This document shows positions 8,364-17,717 of a DNA stretch of 33,548 bases, one piece after another. A model generated the notes under the pieces. It had not been told where the DNA came from. It saw only the letters and a list, made by a program, of their open reading frames with translations, and did no database searches. The position numbers and the translations under genes were made by a program. The first letter of the stretch is position 1. Each line of letters starts with the position of its first letter. Source of the stretch: Desulfuromusa sp. (GTDB lineage Bacteria > Desulfobacterota > Desulfuromonadia > Desulfuromonadales > Geopsychrobacteraceae); the NCBI GenBank assembly GCA_027858895.1, contig JAQIBX010000041.1:1-33548 (forward strand), given 5' to 3'.

Positions 8364-9593
8364 ATGGACTTCACACTGATAATAGCCGGATCCACTATGT
8401 TCACGGGAGTTATTCTCGCTCTGGTTGCCATCATCCTGGTGGCACGAAAGAGCTTGGTACCCAGTGGCGAAATCAATTTTTTCATCAACGATGATCCGAA
8501 CAAAACTCTTATTTCTAAGCCTGGTGGAAAGTTATTAGGGGCGTTGGCTGACCAGGGGATTTTTATCCCATCAGCATGCGGTGGTGGTGGCACCTGCGGT
8601 CAGTGTCATGTTCATGTCTTTGACGGTGGTGGCGATATTCTGCCGACCGAAACGGGCTTTATCACGAAACGTCAGGCGAAAGAGGGGCTCCGCTTAGGTT
8701 GTCAGGTTGGCGTCAAGCAAGATATGAAACTCGGTATCCCGGCAGAAATTTTCGATATCAGAAAGTGGGAATGTACCGTTAGATCAAATGATGGCAAAGC
8801 CACCTTTATCAAAGAGTTGATCGTTAACCTTCCTGAAGGGGAAGATTGTGATTTCAGGGCAGGTGGTTATATCCAGATCGAAGCCCCGGCGCATGAAATT
8901 TCCTACTCCGAATTTGATATTGAAGATGAGTACAAGGAAGATTGGGATAAGTTTGATTTGTGGCGTTATAAATCGATCGTTAAAGAACCCATCATGCGCG
9001 CCTATTCGATGGCGAGTTTCCCCTTGGAAAAAGGGATGGTCATGCTAAACGTTCGGGTTTGTCCACCGCCTCCAAATGTGCCAGACGCTCCCCCAGGACA
9101 AATGTCATCGTTTATCTTTAATCTTAAGCCCGGCGATAAGGTCACTATTTCTGGTCCTTACGGTGAGTTCTTTGCCCGTGAAACCGACAACGAGATGGTC
9201 TTTATCGGTGGTGGTGCGGGTATGGCACCGATGCGCTCCCATATCCTTGATCAGCTACTGCGCTTAAACACGACGCGGAAGATGACTTACTGGTATGGAG
9301 CACGTAGCCTTAAAGAGATGTTCTATGTCGAGGAGTTGAACGAATTACAAGAGAAGTATCCAAACTTCAAGTGGTACTGCGCTCTGTCAGATCCAATCCC
9401 GGAAGATAACTGGACCGGCCCGGTTGGCTTTATTCATAATGTCCTTTACGAACTCTATATTAAAGACCACGAAGCGCCGGAAGATTGCGAATACTACATG
9501 TGTGGTCCTCAGCTGATGGCGAACGCAGTGACCAATATGCTGCTTGATCAGGGTGTAGAGCGTGAAAACATCATGTTTGACGATTTTGGCTAA
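8364..9593 (+). CDS. nqrF: Na+-NQR subunit F (NADH dehydrogenase, 2Fe-2S/FAD)
   Basis: 409 residues; entry point for electrons from NADH. An N-terminal membrane helix (about 6-27) is followed by a plant-type 2Fe-2S domain with Cys72, Cys78, Cys81 ([10 protein letters not shown]) and Cys113. Next come the FAD-binding RAYSMAS motif, the NAD-binding [12 protein letters not shown] and the terminal YYMCGPQLM...DDFG. I choose the ATG at 8364 because it reproduces the family length and cysteine spacing. A TTG at 8352 would also be in frame but sits only one base from the AAGGA ribosome-binding site. Confidence 0.95.
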   Translation: MDFTLIIAGSTMFTGVILALVAIILVARKSLVPSGEINFFINDDPNKTLISKPGGKLLGALADQGIFIPSACGGGGTCGQCHVHVFDGGGDILPTETGFITKRQAKEGLRLGCQVGVKQDMKLGIPAEIFDIRKWECTVRSNDGKATFIKELIVNLPEGEDCDFRAGGYIQIEAPAHEISYSEFDIEDEYKEDWDKFDLWRYKSIVKEPIMRAYSMASFPLEKGMVMLNVRVCPPPPNVPDAPPGQMSSFIFNLKPGDKVTISGPYGEFFARETDNEMVFIGGGAGMAPMRSHILDQLLRLNTTRKMTYWYGARSLKEMFYVEELNELQEKYPNFKWYCALSDPIPEDNWTGPVGFIHNVLYELYIKDHEAPEDCEYYMCGPQLMANAVTNMLLDQGVERENIMFDDFG

Positions 9594-9641
9594 AAAAGCT
9601 GTGATGTGCACGCTTGATTTTATCAATAAAGGAGAGACCTG

Positions 9642-10097
9642 ATGTCTTACGGACAAGCAAAAGAGATAATTGATTCCGCCCGGGCGTTTCATCAACGAGC
9701 CAGTACATTTTACCAGCAACTTGCCGATAAAGCGGAAGGTGCCCGGGTTAAAATGTTGCTTGACTACTTGGTCCGCCATGAAGCGCACCTGGATCGTGCA
9801 TTAGCTGATTATACAGAAGAAATCAGATCAAAAGCCCTGAATGCCTGGTACCAATATGCTCAAGAGCAATGTCTGCTGCAACCATTCGATACCAGCCAAT
9901 ATTCGAAGGCTATGACGGTTGAAGAAGTCATGCAAATCGGCCTCAATATCGATAGCTGTCTCGTTGCATCGTACAAAGGGATGGCAGAGACTGCAAACAG
10001 TCCAAAAGTGCGTGAGATTTTTAATGATTTGTTGTTGATGGAAAAACAGCAAAAACATAAATTGGCCAGAATCGCACTTGAAATAAACAATATGTAA
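9642..10097 (+). CDS. Degenerate ferritin-like helical protein in the nqr operon
   Basis: 151 residues, almost all helical, soluble. The pattern looks like a ferritin/rubrerythrin-type four-helix bundle: AFHQRASTFYQQLAD (helix 1), LDYLVRHEAHL with Glu47-x-x-His50 (helix 2), LVASYKGMAETANSP (helix 3), LLLMEKQQKHKLARIA (helix 4). Only the helix-2 E-x-x-H is intact. Helix 1 lacks the metal glutamate and helix 4 has Q where the E-x-x-H glutamate should be. It may bind one metal or none. An AAGGAGAG ribosome-binding site precedes the ATG. It sits 48 bases after nqrF and ends just before a strong terminator, so it is the last gene of the nqr transcript. Function unknown. Confidence 0.75.
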   Translation: MSYGQAKEIIDSARAFHQRASTFYQQLADKAEGARVKMLLDYLVRHEAHLDRALADYTEEIRSKALNAWYQYAQEQCLLQPFDTSQYSKAMTVEEVMQIGLNIDSCLVASYKGMAETANSPKVREIFNDLLLMEKQQKHKLARIALEINNM

Positions 10098-10123
10098 GCT
10101 CATCCTGCTGACAGGATTATAAA

Positions 10124-10151
10124 GCCGCATCAGTTGATGCGGCTTTTTTTT
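10124..10151 (+). terminator. Rho-independent terminator between the nqr operon and apbE
   Basis: Perfect 8-bp stem GCCGCATC (10124-10131) and GATGCGGC (10136-10143) with a 4-base loop, followed at once by eight T. It lies directly before the apbE ribosome-binding site (GGAGA at 10152-10156), so apbE and nqrM are reached only by read-through or by a promoter within the preceding gene. Confidence 0.88.
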
Positions 10152-10160
10152 GGAGAAATC

Positions 10161-11207
10161 ATGAAACGGCGATTGTTGATTATCATTGTTTTACTACTGG
10201 TCATAGGTGGTGTGATCTACCTGAACCAGAATAAAACGACCAATGATCAGCTGGTAAATATTAGCGGAACAATCATGGGCACCAGCTATCATATCAAGCT
10301 AGCGCCGACAGCTGAGCAAAAAATCAATCTTCCCGCCCTTAAACAGCAGATCAGTTCTCGCCTTGTTGACATTGACGGCAAGATGTCAACCTATAAAAAA
10401 GATTCAGAAGTTTCACGCTTCAATCGTCATTCAAACCAAAGTTGGATGTCAATCTCAGCTGAAACCATGTCTGTCTTCAATGCAGCTCAGAGGATCAGCC
10501 TGCTGAGCGATGGTGCTTTCGATATCACGATCGGAAAATTGGTTAATCTGTGGGGCTTCGGGCCAACCATCAATATTGATGCAATTCCGGAAGTTGATGC
10601 CATCCAGGCCTTGCTGTCACAGGTTGGATATCATAAACTGGAGTTACGCCAGACACCTCCAGCATTACGTACAAACAGCACAGAGATCTATATTGATCTA
10701 TCGGCAATCGCAAAAGGATACGCAGTCGATGCTATTGCCAGATTATTGTTAGAAAAGCAGATCGTCAACTTTTTGGTGGAAATCGGTGGCGAAATTATTA
10801 CCCATGGAACTAAACAACAACAGCAACCCTGGGTTATCGGCATTGAAAGCCCGCTAGCTGGAGAACGCAGCATCCGAAAACGATTACATCTTGCAGATGT
10901 TGCCATGGCAACATCTGGTGATTATCGTAACTATTTTGAAGACAAAGGAACCCGCTATTCGCACACTATTGACCCTGCGACCGGCTACCCGATAAAACAT
11001 CAGCTGGCATCAGTCACTGTCATCGATAGCTCGTGTATGCGTGCTGACGCTCTGGCCACTGCAATCATGGTCATGGGGCCGGAAAAAGGGTTAGAATTTG
11101 CCAGACAACACCAGTTTGCAATTTTTATGTTGGTAAAACAAGATGATCATTTTATTGAGCAACACAGTTTGGCTTTTGAGCCCTATCTCACATCAGAAGA
11201 GGATTAA
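10161..11207 (+). CDS. apbE: FAD:protein FMN transferase
   Basis: 348 residues. ApbE transfers FMN from FAD to threonine of exported flavoproteins such as NqrB and NqrC. An N-terminal membrane anchor (residues 4-20) puts the enzyme at the periplasmic face. Family motifs in order: GTIMGTSYHIKL, LSDGAFDITIGKLVNLWGFG, DLSAIAKGYAVDAIA, VEIGGEI and HTIDPATGYP. The start is the ATG at 10161 preceded by GGAGA. The frame is open to a TTG at 10134, but that codon lies in the loop of the upstream terminator. The nqrM-like gene begins 2 bases after the stop. Genomic pairing with nqr fits its role exactly. Confidence 0.93.
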   Translation: MKRRLLIIIVLLLVIGGVIYLNQNKTTNDQLVNISGTIMGTSYHIKLAPTAEQKINLPALKQQISSRLVDIDGKMSTYKKDSEVSRFNRHSNQSWMSISAETMSVFNAAQRISLLSDGAFDITIGKLVNLWGFGPTINIDAIPEVDAIQALLSQVGYHKLELRQTPPALRTNSTEIYIDLSAIAKGYAVDAIARLLLEKQIVNFLVEIGGEIITHGTKQQQQPWVIGIESPLAGERSIRKRLHLADVAMATSGDYRNYFEDKGTRYSHTIDPATGYPIKHQLASVTVIDSSCMRADALATAIMVMGPEKGLEFARQHQFAIFMLVKQDDHFIEQHSLAFEPYLTSEED

Positions 11208-11209
11208 CT

Positions 11210-11497
11210 ATGGAACTGCTCCTTCCCGCATTAATTATCTTCCTGCTCGCCTTTACCGGGTTATCCATCGGCATTATCTTTGGTCGTAAAGGAATCTCTG
11301 GAAGCTGCAGCAGTAATGAAGCTAAGCTTCTCGACATTCAATGTTTCTGCGGCTCGGACACCAATTGTACGATAGATGCCTGCGAGAGCAACATATCCAT
11401 TAAAGCGGTTTGCGCGGACGGTGATGTCGAAAAATGCCGACAGATACAAGCCGAGTTCGAAGACCAGACCCGCAAATTATCTCGACCAAAAGAGTAA
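11210..11497 (+). CDS. nqrM: NqrM-like Na+-NQR maturation protein (cysteine-rich, extended)
   Basis: 95 residues: one N-terminal membrane helix (about 4-24), then the family signature GIIFGRKGISGSC, matching the G-x-x-F-x-R-K-x-I-x-G-S-C of NqrM (DUF539). NqrM is needed to build the Fe centre between NqrD and NqrE. Typical members have about four cysteines and end soon after. This one has seven (33, 45, 47, 53, 58, 68, 76) and a longer charged tail. Coupled to apbE (2-base gap). Position and helix-plus-motif pattern make the assignment likely; the divergent tail lowers certainty. Confidence 0.78.
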   Translation: MELLLPALIIFLLAFTGLSIGIIFGRKGISGSCSSNEAKLLDIQCFCGSDTNCTIDACESNISIKAVCADGDVEKCRQIQAEFEDQTRKLSRPKE

Positions 11498-11556
11498 ATG
11501 TGTATTGACGTTGTTATTCAATTCACCCAGAAGTTGACCCTGCGGCCGAGCAACAG

Positions 11557-12690
11557 ATGAGCTCCCTCTACGTACATATTCCTTTTTGCGCTAGTAAGTG
11601 CCCTTATTGCGATTTTTTTTCTCAGGTTGGCTCTCAGCAACACATTGATGAATATGTTGAACTACTAAATCTTAATATCGAGATCCTGAAACGGAATAGT
11701 TCACCCTCCCCCCCATTCTCAACAATTTTTTTTGGCGGAGGGACGCCATCCCTCCTCTCCAGCAGGCAGATAGAATCCATACTCAATAGTCTCGAGCAAA
11801 ACTTCGGCATAGCGATGGACGCTGAAATCACGCTGGAAGCTAATCCCGGAACAGTGGACTTGGCAAAGCTACAAGGATATCGACAGGCTGGTGTCAATCG
11901 ACTCTCTCTTGGCATTCAATCACTCACCGAGAAAAATTTAAAACTTCTCGGCAGGATTCATAGTGTTAAACAGGCACGGGAAAGTATTTTCGCTGCACGT
12001 ACCGCCGGATTCGACAACCTAAGCCTTGATCTGATGTTTGCTCTTCCCAGTCAAGATCTGCGGTCACTGGAACAGGAAGTTTCTGCGCTGCTGAATTTGA
12101 ACCCGGAGCATATCTCCCTCTATGGCCTCTCTTTTGAGGAGGGCACCGAGTTTTCTCTGCGGCGACAATCAGGTGAGTTGGCATCCTGCGGAGATAATCT
12201 CTACGCCGATCAATATCAATTACTGCATGATCAGCTGGTCGCGGCGGACTATGAACATTATGAAATCTCCAATTTCGCCCAACCGGGGCAACGCTGTCGC
12301 CACAACCAAATCTACTGGCAACGCAGAAATTGCCTGGCAATCGGAGCCGGCGCCCACAGTTTTATTGAACAGGGGTGGGGTGAACGTTGGCATATACCCA
12401 CAAACCTGCAGAAATATAAGGAATCACTGTTACAGGGGGAAAACCCCGCTGAACTCCTGGAAACATACGACCACCAGGGAGCGATGAGAGAATTTGTCTA
12501 TCTTGCCTTACGTACCAGTGGCGGGGCTGATCTGCACGAATTTAAACGGAGATTTGAACGACCAATGGAAGAAGTCTTTTCCGTCGCACTCAAAAATACC
12601 GGCAAGTATCTGCATTCAAATAATGATCACTACTCTTTTGAACAGACCGGCTGGCTACTTTACGATCATTTGATTAGTCACTTCCTCTAG
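11557..12690 (+). CDS. hemW: HemW-type radical SAM protein (heme chaperone)
   Basis: 377 residues. The radical-SAM cluster motif is Cys11-x3-Cys15-x2-Cys18 followed by Asp-Phe (HIPFCASKCPYCDF). The CxxxCxxC-x-F form separates HemW from the oxygen-independent coproporphyrinogen oxidase HemN, which has a fourth cysteine. Other family segments: FFGGGTPSLL, EANPGT, RLSLGIQS and YEISNFAQPGQRCRHNQIYW. HemW inserts or stores heme for respiratory enzymes. It immediately precedes hrcA, an arrangement I also associate with Geobacter-type genomes. Older annotations may call it hemN. Confidence 0.9.
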   Translation: MSSLYVHIPFCASKCPYCDFFSQVGSQQHIDEYVELLNLNIEILKRNSSPSPPFSTIFFGGGTPSLLSSRQIESILNSLEQNFGIAMDAEITLEANPGTVDLAKLQGYRQAGVNRLSLGIQSLTEKNLKLLGRIHSVKQARESIFAARTAGFDNLSLDLMFALPSQDLRSLEQEVSALLNLNPEHISLYGLSFEEGTEFSLRRQSGELASCGDNLYADQYQLLHDQLVAADYEHYEISNFAQPGQRCRHNQIYWQRRNCLAIGAGAHSFIEQGWGERWHIPTNLQKYKESLLQGENPAELLETYDHQGAMREFVYLALRTSGGADLHEFKRRFERPMEEVFSVALKNTGKYLHSNNDHYSFEQTGWLLYDHLISHFL

Positions 12691-12750
12691 AAACCACTCC
12701 CATCAACGACCGATACATGACAAATGGGTTAATCTCCGCCGCCATAAGTC

Positions 12751-12779
12751 TTGACAAAGGGGCACGGCATTGATAGTCT
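12751..12779 (+). promoter_or_regulatory. sigma70 promoter of the hrcA-grpE-dnaK-dnaJ operon
   Basis: A perfect -35 TTGACA (12751-12756), a 17-base spacer and an extended -10 TGaTAGTCT (core 12774-12779). The start of transcription is expected near 12786, directly at the CIRCE operator, so HrcA bound there would block initiation. Confidence 0.8.
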
Positions 12780-12785
12780 CACCAA

Positions 12786-12812
12786 TTAGCACTCACCATC
12801 ATCGAGTGCTAA
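12786..12812 (+). promoter_or_regulatory. CIRCE operator (HrcA binding site)
   Basis: Exact match to the CIRCE consensus: TTAGCACTC (12786-12794), nine-base spacer, GAGTGCTAA (12804-12812). HrcA, encoded immediately downstream, binds this inverted repeat to repress the operon until heat shock. Sequence match is perfect. Confidence 0.97.
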
Positions 12813-12874
12813 CACAAGTCGGGGAAATCAAAGTTTTATATATCGCTTGTGAACTTTCTGGAGCAACAATTTGT

Positions 12875-13921
12875 ATGGCTGACACATTAAACGAACGCAG
12901 CCAAAATATTCTTGAAGCGATTGTCGAAGACTATATCGCTTCCGCTGAGCCGGTTGGAAGTCGTGCGATCAGTCGCAAGCACAATCTCAATCTATCTCCC
13001 GCATCGGTTCGCAATGTGATGGCGGACCTGGAAGAGATGGGCCTGCTCTGTTCGCCACATACCTCTTCAGGCCGGATTCCGACCAGACAAGGTTTTCAGT
13101 ACTATATTGATACACTGCTTGAGGTCCGCAATCTCAACCGAAACGAAAAACAGAACCTGCGCAATAGCTACCGCTTCAAGAATATGCGAATGGAAGATAT
13201 TATGCAGGAAGTCGGCAGGGTTCTTTCGGGGCTTTCCCAATATACCGGGCTGGTCATGGCGCCCAAATTTATTTCGACGGTTTTTCGGCAGATTGAATTT
13301 ATTCGTTTATCACAGAGACGATTACTGGTGATATATGTCTCAGAAAGCGGACTGGTGCAAAACAAAGTTATCGAAGCTGATCCAACGCTCACAGCACAAG
13401 ACCTTGAGCAAGTCAGCAATTATCTGAACAGCGAGCTCAATGGTCTATCGATTCAAGAAGTCCGTATCAAACTGAAGCGCGAGTTACAAGAAGATCGGAT
13501 TCGTTATGATCAATTAAAAAAGCACGCGCTGAAACTTTCTTCAGCAGCGCTACAGGATGAAGTTGAAGATTTGCTTTATGTTTCTGGTGCATCCCTGATG
13601 CTGGGACAGCCTGAATTTTCCACCCCGGAGCAGATGCGGCGCCTGATCAAGACATTTGAGAGTAAAAAAATTCTCATTGAATTGTTGGATCGGGGGCAAT
13701 CAGCGCAGGGGGTACAGATCTTTATCGGCAGCGAAAGCAGTCACATAGATCTGGAAGGTTGCAGTTTGATTACCTCGAACTTTTCTAATCAAAAGGGGGC
13801 AATAGGCACCCTTGGCGTTATTGGTCCGGTTCGAATGAACTATTCACAGGTCGTTCCGATTGTTGATTTTACCGCCCAACTTATCAGTCGGGTGCTGGAT
13901 CGAGAAGTCGAAAAAAAATGA
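12875..13921 (+). CDS. hrcA: Heat-inducible transcription repressor HrcA
   Basis: 348 residues. The N-terminal winged helix is visible (ERSQNILEAIVEDYIASAEPVGSR with SPASVRNVMADLEEMGLL), as is the HrcA marker SPHTSSGRIPTRQGFQYYID. The protein represses its own operon through CIRCE, and its folding depends on chaperonin. The correct start is the ATG at 12875 with GGAG at 12860-12863. The frame stays open upstream to 12770, but that would translate through the CIRCE operator and promoter. Confidence 0.95.
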   Translation: MADTLNERSQNILEAIVEDYIASAEPVGSRAISRKHNLNLSPASVRNVMADLEEMGLLCSPHTSSGRIPTRQGFQYYIDTLLEVRNLNRNEKQNLRNSYRFKNMRMEDIMQEVGRVLSGLSQYTGLVMAPKFISTVFRQIEFIRLSQRRLLVIYVSESGLVQNKVIEADPTLTAQDLEQVSNYLNSELNGLSIQEVRIKLKRELQEDRIRYDQLKKHALKLSSAALQDEVEDLLYVSGASLMLGQPEFSTPEQMRRLIKTFESKKILIELLDRGQSAQGVQIFIGSESSHIDLEGCSLITSNFSNQKGAIGTLGVIGPVRMNYSQVVPIVDFTAQLISRVLDREVEKK

Positions 13922-13942
13922 TGGCGATAAGGAGCACAAAAG

Positions 13943-14560
13943 GTGGCAAAAAAAACTGAGCAACAGGAGCCGGACTCTGAACTGGAAACTCCAGCCAGCG
14001 GTGAGCTGAAAGGTGAAGCAGTAGAAGATGAAATTGACCAGCTACGTAACGAACTCGCCCAGGCTCTAGCTGATACCAAAACACATCAGGACCAATACCT
14101 GAGAACCTTGGCTGATATGGACAACCTGCGCAAGCGGACTCAAAGAGACAAGGAAGAAATGGCTAAATTTGCCAATGAGCATATCCTGCGTGAAATCCTG
14201 CCGGTGATCGACAATCTGGAAAGGGCAGTTGAACATGCAGAACAGGCCGAAAGTAATGATGGCCTTTTTGAAGGGGTGCAGATGACCCTGACCCAGTTTG
14301 GCCAGTTACTCAGTAAATTCGGAGTGAAACATGTGGACGCTGTCGGCCTGCCATTTGATCCAGCATACCATCAGGCGATGGGACAAATGGAATCGGAAGA
14401 CTATCCAATTAATACCGTTGTTCAGCAGATGCAAAAAGGCTATCAGCTCAACCAGCGGTTGTTGCGCCCAGCTTTTGTTCTGTTAGCCAAAGCTCCGGTA
14501 ACAATAAAAAATGAAGATAATGAAGGTATCGGCACAATAGAAGAAAAAGACGAAGATTAA
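13943..14560 (+). CDS. grpE: Nucleotide exchange factor GrpE
   Basis: 205 residues. A charged, disordered N-terminus leads into a long coiled coil (DEIDQLRNELAQALADTKTHQDQYLRTLADMDN). The GrpE core follows, with DMDNLRKRTQRDKEE, the EILPVIDNLERA signature and GVKHVDAVGLPFDPAYHQAM. GrpE releases ADP from DnaK. It starts with GTG, with AAGGAG 8 bases upstream (13929-13934), 21 bases after hrcA. An acidic tail is present. Confidence 0.95.
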   Translation: MAKKTEQQEPDSELETPASGELKGEAVEDEIDQLRNELAQALADTKTHQDQYLRTLADMDNLRKRTQRDKEEMAKFANEHILREILPVIDNLERAVEHAEQAESNDGLFEGVQMTLTQFGQLLSKFGVKHVDAVGLPFDPAYHQAMGQMESEDYPINTVVQQMQKGYQLNQRLLRPAFVLLAKAPVTIKNEDNEGIGTIEEKDED

Positions 14561-14597
14561 AAAATCTCTGACAAATCTCTAAGGAGGATATGAAATT

Positions 14598-16499
14598 ATG
14601 GGTAAAGTTATTGGAATCGATCTAGGAACCACCAACTCCTGCGTGGCCATCATGGAGGGAGGCGAACCAGTTGTTATAGCCAACTCTGAAGGCTCACGCA
14701 CAACACCATCAATTGTTGCTTTTACTGAGAATGGAGAGCGTCTGGTCGGCCAGCAAGCAAAGCGTCAGGCGGTCACAAATCCAGAAAATACGCTCTTTGC
14801 AATCAAGCGTTTGATCGGCCGGAAGTTCACGTCCGAGGCGGTGCAAAAGGACATGAAGATCAGTCCTTTTAAAATTATTGAGGCTGATAATGGAGACGCC
14901 TGGGTCGAAGCTCGGGGTAAGAAATATAGTTCCCCTGAAATTTCAGCCATGGTACTGCAAAAAATGAAGCAGACCGCTGAAGACTACCTCGGCGAAAAAG
15001 TGACCGATGCTGTTATTACTGTTCCGGCCTACTTCAACGATTCTCAGCGCCAGGCAACCAAAGATGCAGGGAAAATTTCCGGACTGAATGTTCTGCGTAT
15101 TATCAACGAGCCAACCGCTGCATCCCTGGCCTATGGGCTGGATAAAAAACATGAAATGACCATCGCTGTTTTCGACCTGGGCGGTGGTACCTTCGACGTC
15201 TCTATCCTTGATCTCGGTGATGGGGTTTTCGAAGTTAAATCGACCAATGGTGACACATTTCTCGGTGGTGAAGACTTTGACCAACGGATCATTGATTATG
15301 TCGCCGACGAATTCAAAAAAGATCAGGGAATCGATCTGCGTGGCGACAAAATGGCACTGCAGCGGCTGAAGGAAGCTGCAGAAAAAGCCAAATGTGAGCT
15401 CTCCTCGTCGATGGAAACCGATATCAATCTGCCATTCATTACTGCTGATCAATCGGGACCGAAACACTTGAATCTCAAGCTGTCTCGCTCTAAGCTTGAA
15501 AGTATCTGCAGCGACTTGATTAATAAATTGACCGCTCCATGCCAAACCGCACTGAAAGATGCCGGCCTGTCTGCCAGTGAAATCACCGAAGTTGTTCTGG
15601 TTGGCGGCATGACCCGGATGCCTGCTGTGCAGGAGCGGGTTAAGGAGATCTTTGGTCGAACCCCGAGTCGAGGAGTTAACCCCGATGAGGTTGTTGCCAT
15701 TGGTGCAGCCATTCAGGCTGGTGTTCTGACCGGTGATGTTAAAGACGTTCTGCTGCTGGATGTCACCCCATTATCTCTGGGAATTGAAACTCTTGGCAGT
15801 GTAATGACCAAACTGATTGAGAAAAACACCACTGTTCCCTGTAAAAAAAGCCAGGTTTTCTCCACCGCAGCAGATAATCAACCAGCTGTTTCGGTGCATG
15901 TTCTGCAGGGTGAACGGGAAATGGCGACCGACAACAAAACCATCGGCAACTTTGAGCTGGTAGGGATTCCAACTGCACCGCGTGGAGTTCCACAAATCGA
16001 AGTCACTTTTGATCTTGATGCGAACGGAATTCTCCATGTTTGGGCTAAAGATCTTGGCTCTGGCAAAGAACAATCTATCGAGATTACTGCATCAAGCGGG
16101 TTATCCGAAGAAGAGATCAAAAAGATGGTTCAAGACGCTGAAGCTCACGCCAGTGATGATAAAAGCAAGCGTGAGTTGGTTGAAGCCCGTAACCAGGCCG
16201 ATGGACTGGCCTATACCACAGAAAAATCGTTAGCTGAGCATGGTGAAAAGCTGGATAGTGCGACCAAAAAGCAAATTGAAGATGCGTTGGAAGATCTGAA
16301 ACAAGCGATTACGGGCGATAATCCAGAAGATATCAAGAAGAAAAGTGAAACTCTTGCCCAGGCATCCCACAAACTGGCAGAAACGATGTATGCACAATCC
16401 AAGGATGATGGTGACATTGCCGAAGATTCTGATGGTGGTGCAAGTGCTGCCGATGATGTTGTTGACGCTGAATTCGAAGACGTTGACGAGAAAAAGTAA
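14598..16499 (+). CDS. dnaK: Molecular chaperone DnaK (Hsp70)
   Basis: 633 residues, normal length. The ATPase domain shows [11 protein letters not shown] (residues 6-16), [29 protein letters not shown] and [14 protein letters not shown]. The substrate-binding domain follows ([19 protein letters not shown]), and the C-terminus ends with the acidic [14 protein letters not shown] that recruits partners. AAGGAGG lies at 14580-14586, 11 bases from the ATG. ATP-driven folding chaperone working with the neighbouring GrpE and DnaJ. Confidence 0.98.
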   Translation: MGKVIGIDLGTTNSCVAIMEGGEPVVIANSEGSRTTPSIVAFTENGERLVGQQAKRQAVTNPENTLFAIKRLIGRKFTSEAVQKDMKISPFKIIEADNGDAWVEARGKKYSSPEISAMVLQKMKQTAEDYLGEKVTDAVITVPAYFNDSQRQATKDAGKISGLNVLRIINEPTAASLAYGLDKKHEMTIAVFDLGGGTFDVSILDLGDGVFEVKSTNGDTFLGGEDFDQRIIDYVADEFKKDQGIDLRGDKMALQRLKEAAEKAKCELSSSMETDINLPFITADQSGPKHLNLKLSRSKLESICSDLINKLTAPCQTALKDAGLSASEITEVVLVGGMTRMPAVQERVKEIFGRTPSRGVNPDEVVAIGAAIQAGVLTGDVKDVLLLDVTPLSLGIETLGSVMTKLIEKNTTVPCKKSQVFSTAADNQPAVSVHVLQGEREMATDNKTIGNFELVGIPTAPRGVPQIEVTFDLDANGILHVWAKDLGSGKEQSIEITASSGLSEEEIKKMVQDAEAHASDDKSKRELVEARNQADGLAYTTEKSLAEHGEKLDSATKKQIEDALEDLKQAITGDNPEDIKKKSETLAQASHKLAETMYAQSKDDGDIAEDSDGGASAADDVVDAEFEDVDEKK

Positions 16500-16512
16500 T
16501 ATTTCAAGACAC

Positions 16513-16550
16513 GAGACGCCGACTCGTTAGAGGGTCGGCGTCTCTCTTTA
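16513..16550 (+). terminator. Strong hairpin in the dnaK-dnaJ gap
   Basis: GAGACGCCGAC (16513-16523) pairs perfectly with GTCGGCGTCTC (16534-16544), 11 bp with a 10-base loop, followed by a weak T-rich run (TCTTTA). It could be a partial terminator or an mRNA processing/stabilising element that lowers dnaJ expression relative to dnaK. The T-run is too poor for a confident terminator. Confidence 0.55.
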
Positions 16551-16568
16551 TAGATCAGGATTGTTATT

Positions 16569-17681
16569 TTGTCTAAGCGCGATTACTACGAAATTCTGGA
16601 AGTTAATCAGAATGCCAGCAGCACGGAAATCAAAAAAGCCTACCGCCGATTAGCCATCCAGTACCACCCCGATAAAAATCCCGGCGATAGTGAATCAGAA
16701 AATAAATTTAAAGAACTTACTGAAGCCTACGCGGTTCTTTCTGATTCGCAAAAAAGAGCCACTTATGACCAGTTTGGACATGCGGCGGTCAACGGCGCGG
16801 GAGGGTTTTCGAGCAGTGGTTTTGGCGGGGCACCATTTGAAGATATTTTTGGCGATATCTTTGGTGATATTTTTGGCGGTGGGTCGCGCCGAGGATCGCG
16901 GGGACAACGTGGCGATGATCTGCGCTATAATCTGACCATCAGTTTTGAAGAAGCGGCATTCGGTACTGAAAAAAATCTACAATTACCACGCAAGCAAGCC
17001 TGTGAAACCTGTCATGGTTCCGGTGCCCGTCCGGGAACTGAAGCACAAACCTGTTCCACTTGTCGTGGTGCTGGTCAGGTTCGTTATCAACAGGGCTTCT
17101 TTACCATGACTCGCCCCTGTCCAGATTGTCACGGCAATGGGAAAATTATTGCCGATCCCTGTCCAGATTGTCGCGGGACAGGACAGGTCAAAAGCAAACG
17201 GACCGTCGCACTGAAAGTTCCTGCTGGAGTGGAAGATGGTATCCGCCTGAAATTGAACAGTGAAGGGGATGCCGGATCTCAAGGAGGTCCACCAGGGGAC
17301 CTTTATGTTGTCATCAGCGTTGAAGAACATCCGATATTTAAGCGTGATGGGCAGGATGTCATCTGTGAAATTCCGATTTCATTTGTCCAGGCCGCACTTG
17401 GCTGCGATCTTCAAGTTCCCACTCTGGAAGGAAAACTCAACCTGAAGGTTCCGGCTGGAACCCAGACGGGTAAAGTTTTCAAACTCTCGGGTAAAGGAAT
17501 TGTTGCCCTGCAGGGACATCATCGTCGCGGCGACCAGTTGGTCGTACTAAAAGTTGAAGTTCCCACCAAACTCAATGCTCGTCAGCGTGAACTGCTGGAA
17601 GATTTTGCCAAAGAAGGCGGTGAAGATATTCATCCCCTAGGGAAGGGGTTTTTTGATAAAGTCAAAGAATTGTTTGACTGA
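16569..17681 (+). CDS. dnaJ: Co-chaperone DnaJ (Hsp40)
   Basis: 370 residues. J domain with HPD at 33-35 (QYHPDKNPG), a Gly/Phe-rich linker ([20 protein letters not shown]), then four zinc-finger repeats ([32 protein letters not shown]) and the C-terminal substrate-binding domains. It must start at TTG 16569 because no ATG or GTG gives the conserved [10 protein letters not shown]-terminus; AGGA lies 9 bases upstream. Preceded by a hairpin after dnaK. Confidence 0.96.
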   Translation: MSKRDYYEILEVNQNASSTEIKKAYRRLAIQYHPDKNPGDSESENKFKELTEAYAVLSDSQKRATYDQFGHAAVNGAGGFSSSGFGGAPFEDIFGDIFGDIFGGGSRRGSRGQRGDDLRYNLTISFEEAAFGTEKNLQLPRKQACETCHGSGARPGTEAQTCSTCRGAGQVRYQQGFFTMTRPCPDCHGNGKIIADPCPDCRGTGQVKSKRTVALKVPAGVEDGIRLKLNSEGDAGSQGGPPGDLYVVISVEEHPIFKRDGQDVICEIPISFVQAALGCDLQVPTLEGKLNLKVPAGTQTGKVFKLSGKGIVALQGHHRRGDQLVVLKVEVPTKLNARQRELLEDFAKEGGEDIHPLGKGFFDKVKELFD

Positions 17682-17717
17682 TATTTCCTTTGCCTCATTG
17701 AAAATTACGGAGCACGC

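Noticed and set aside
3863-9593. Reading the operon as an Rnf complex
   Set aside because: NqrA and an NqrF with 2Fe-2S/FAD/NADH domains are present, and there is no RnfB or RnfC; NqrB-E homology with RnfD, G, E, A is only the shared core.
10134-10160. Longer start for ApbE (TTG 10134 or ATG 10137)
   Set aside because: These codons are part of the terminator hairpin; ATG 10161 has the ribosome-binding site and the membrane anchor.
12770-12874. Longer start for HrcA
   Set aside because: It would be translated from within the promoter and CIRCE operator; the family N-terminus begins at 12875.
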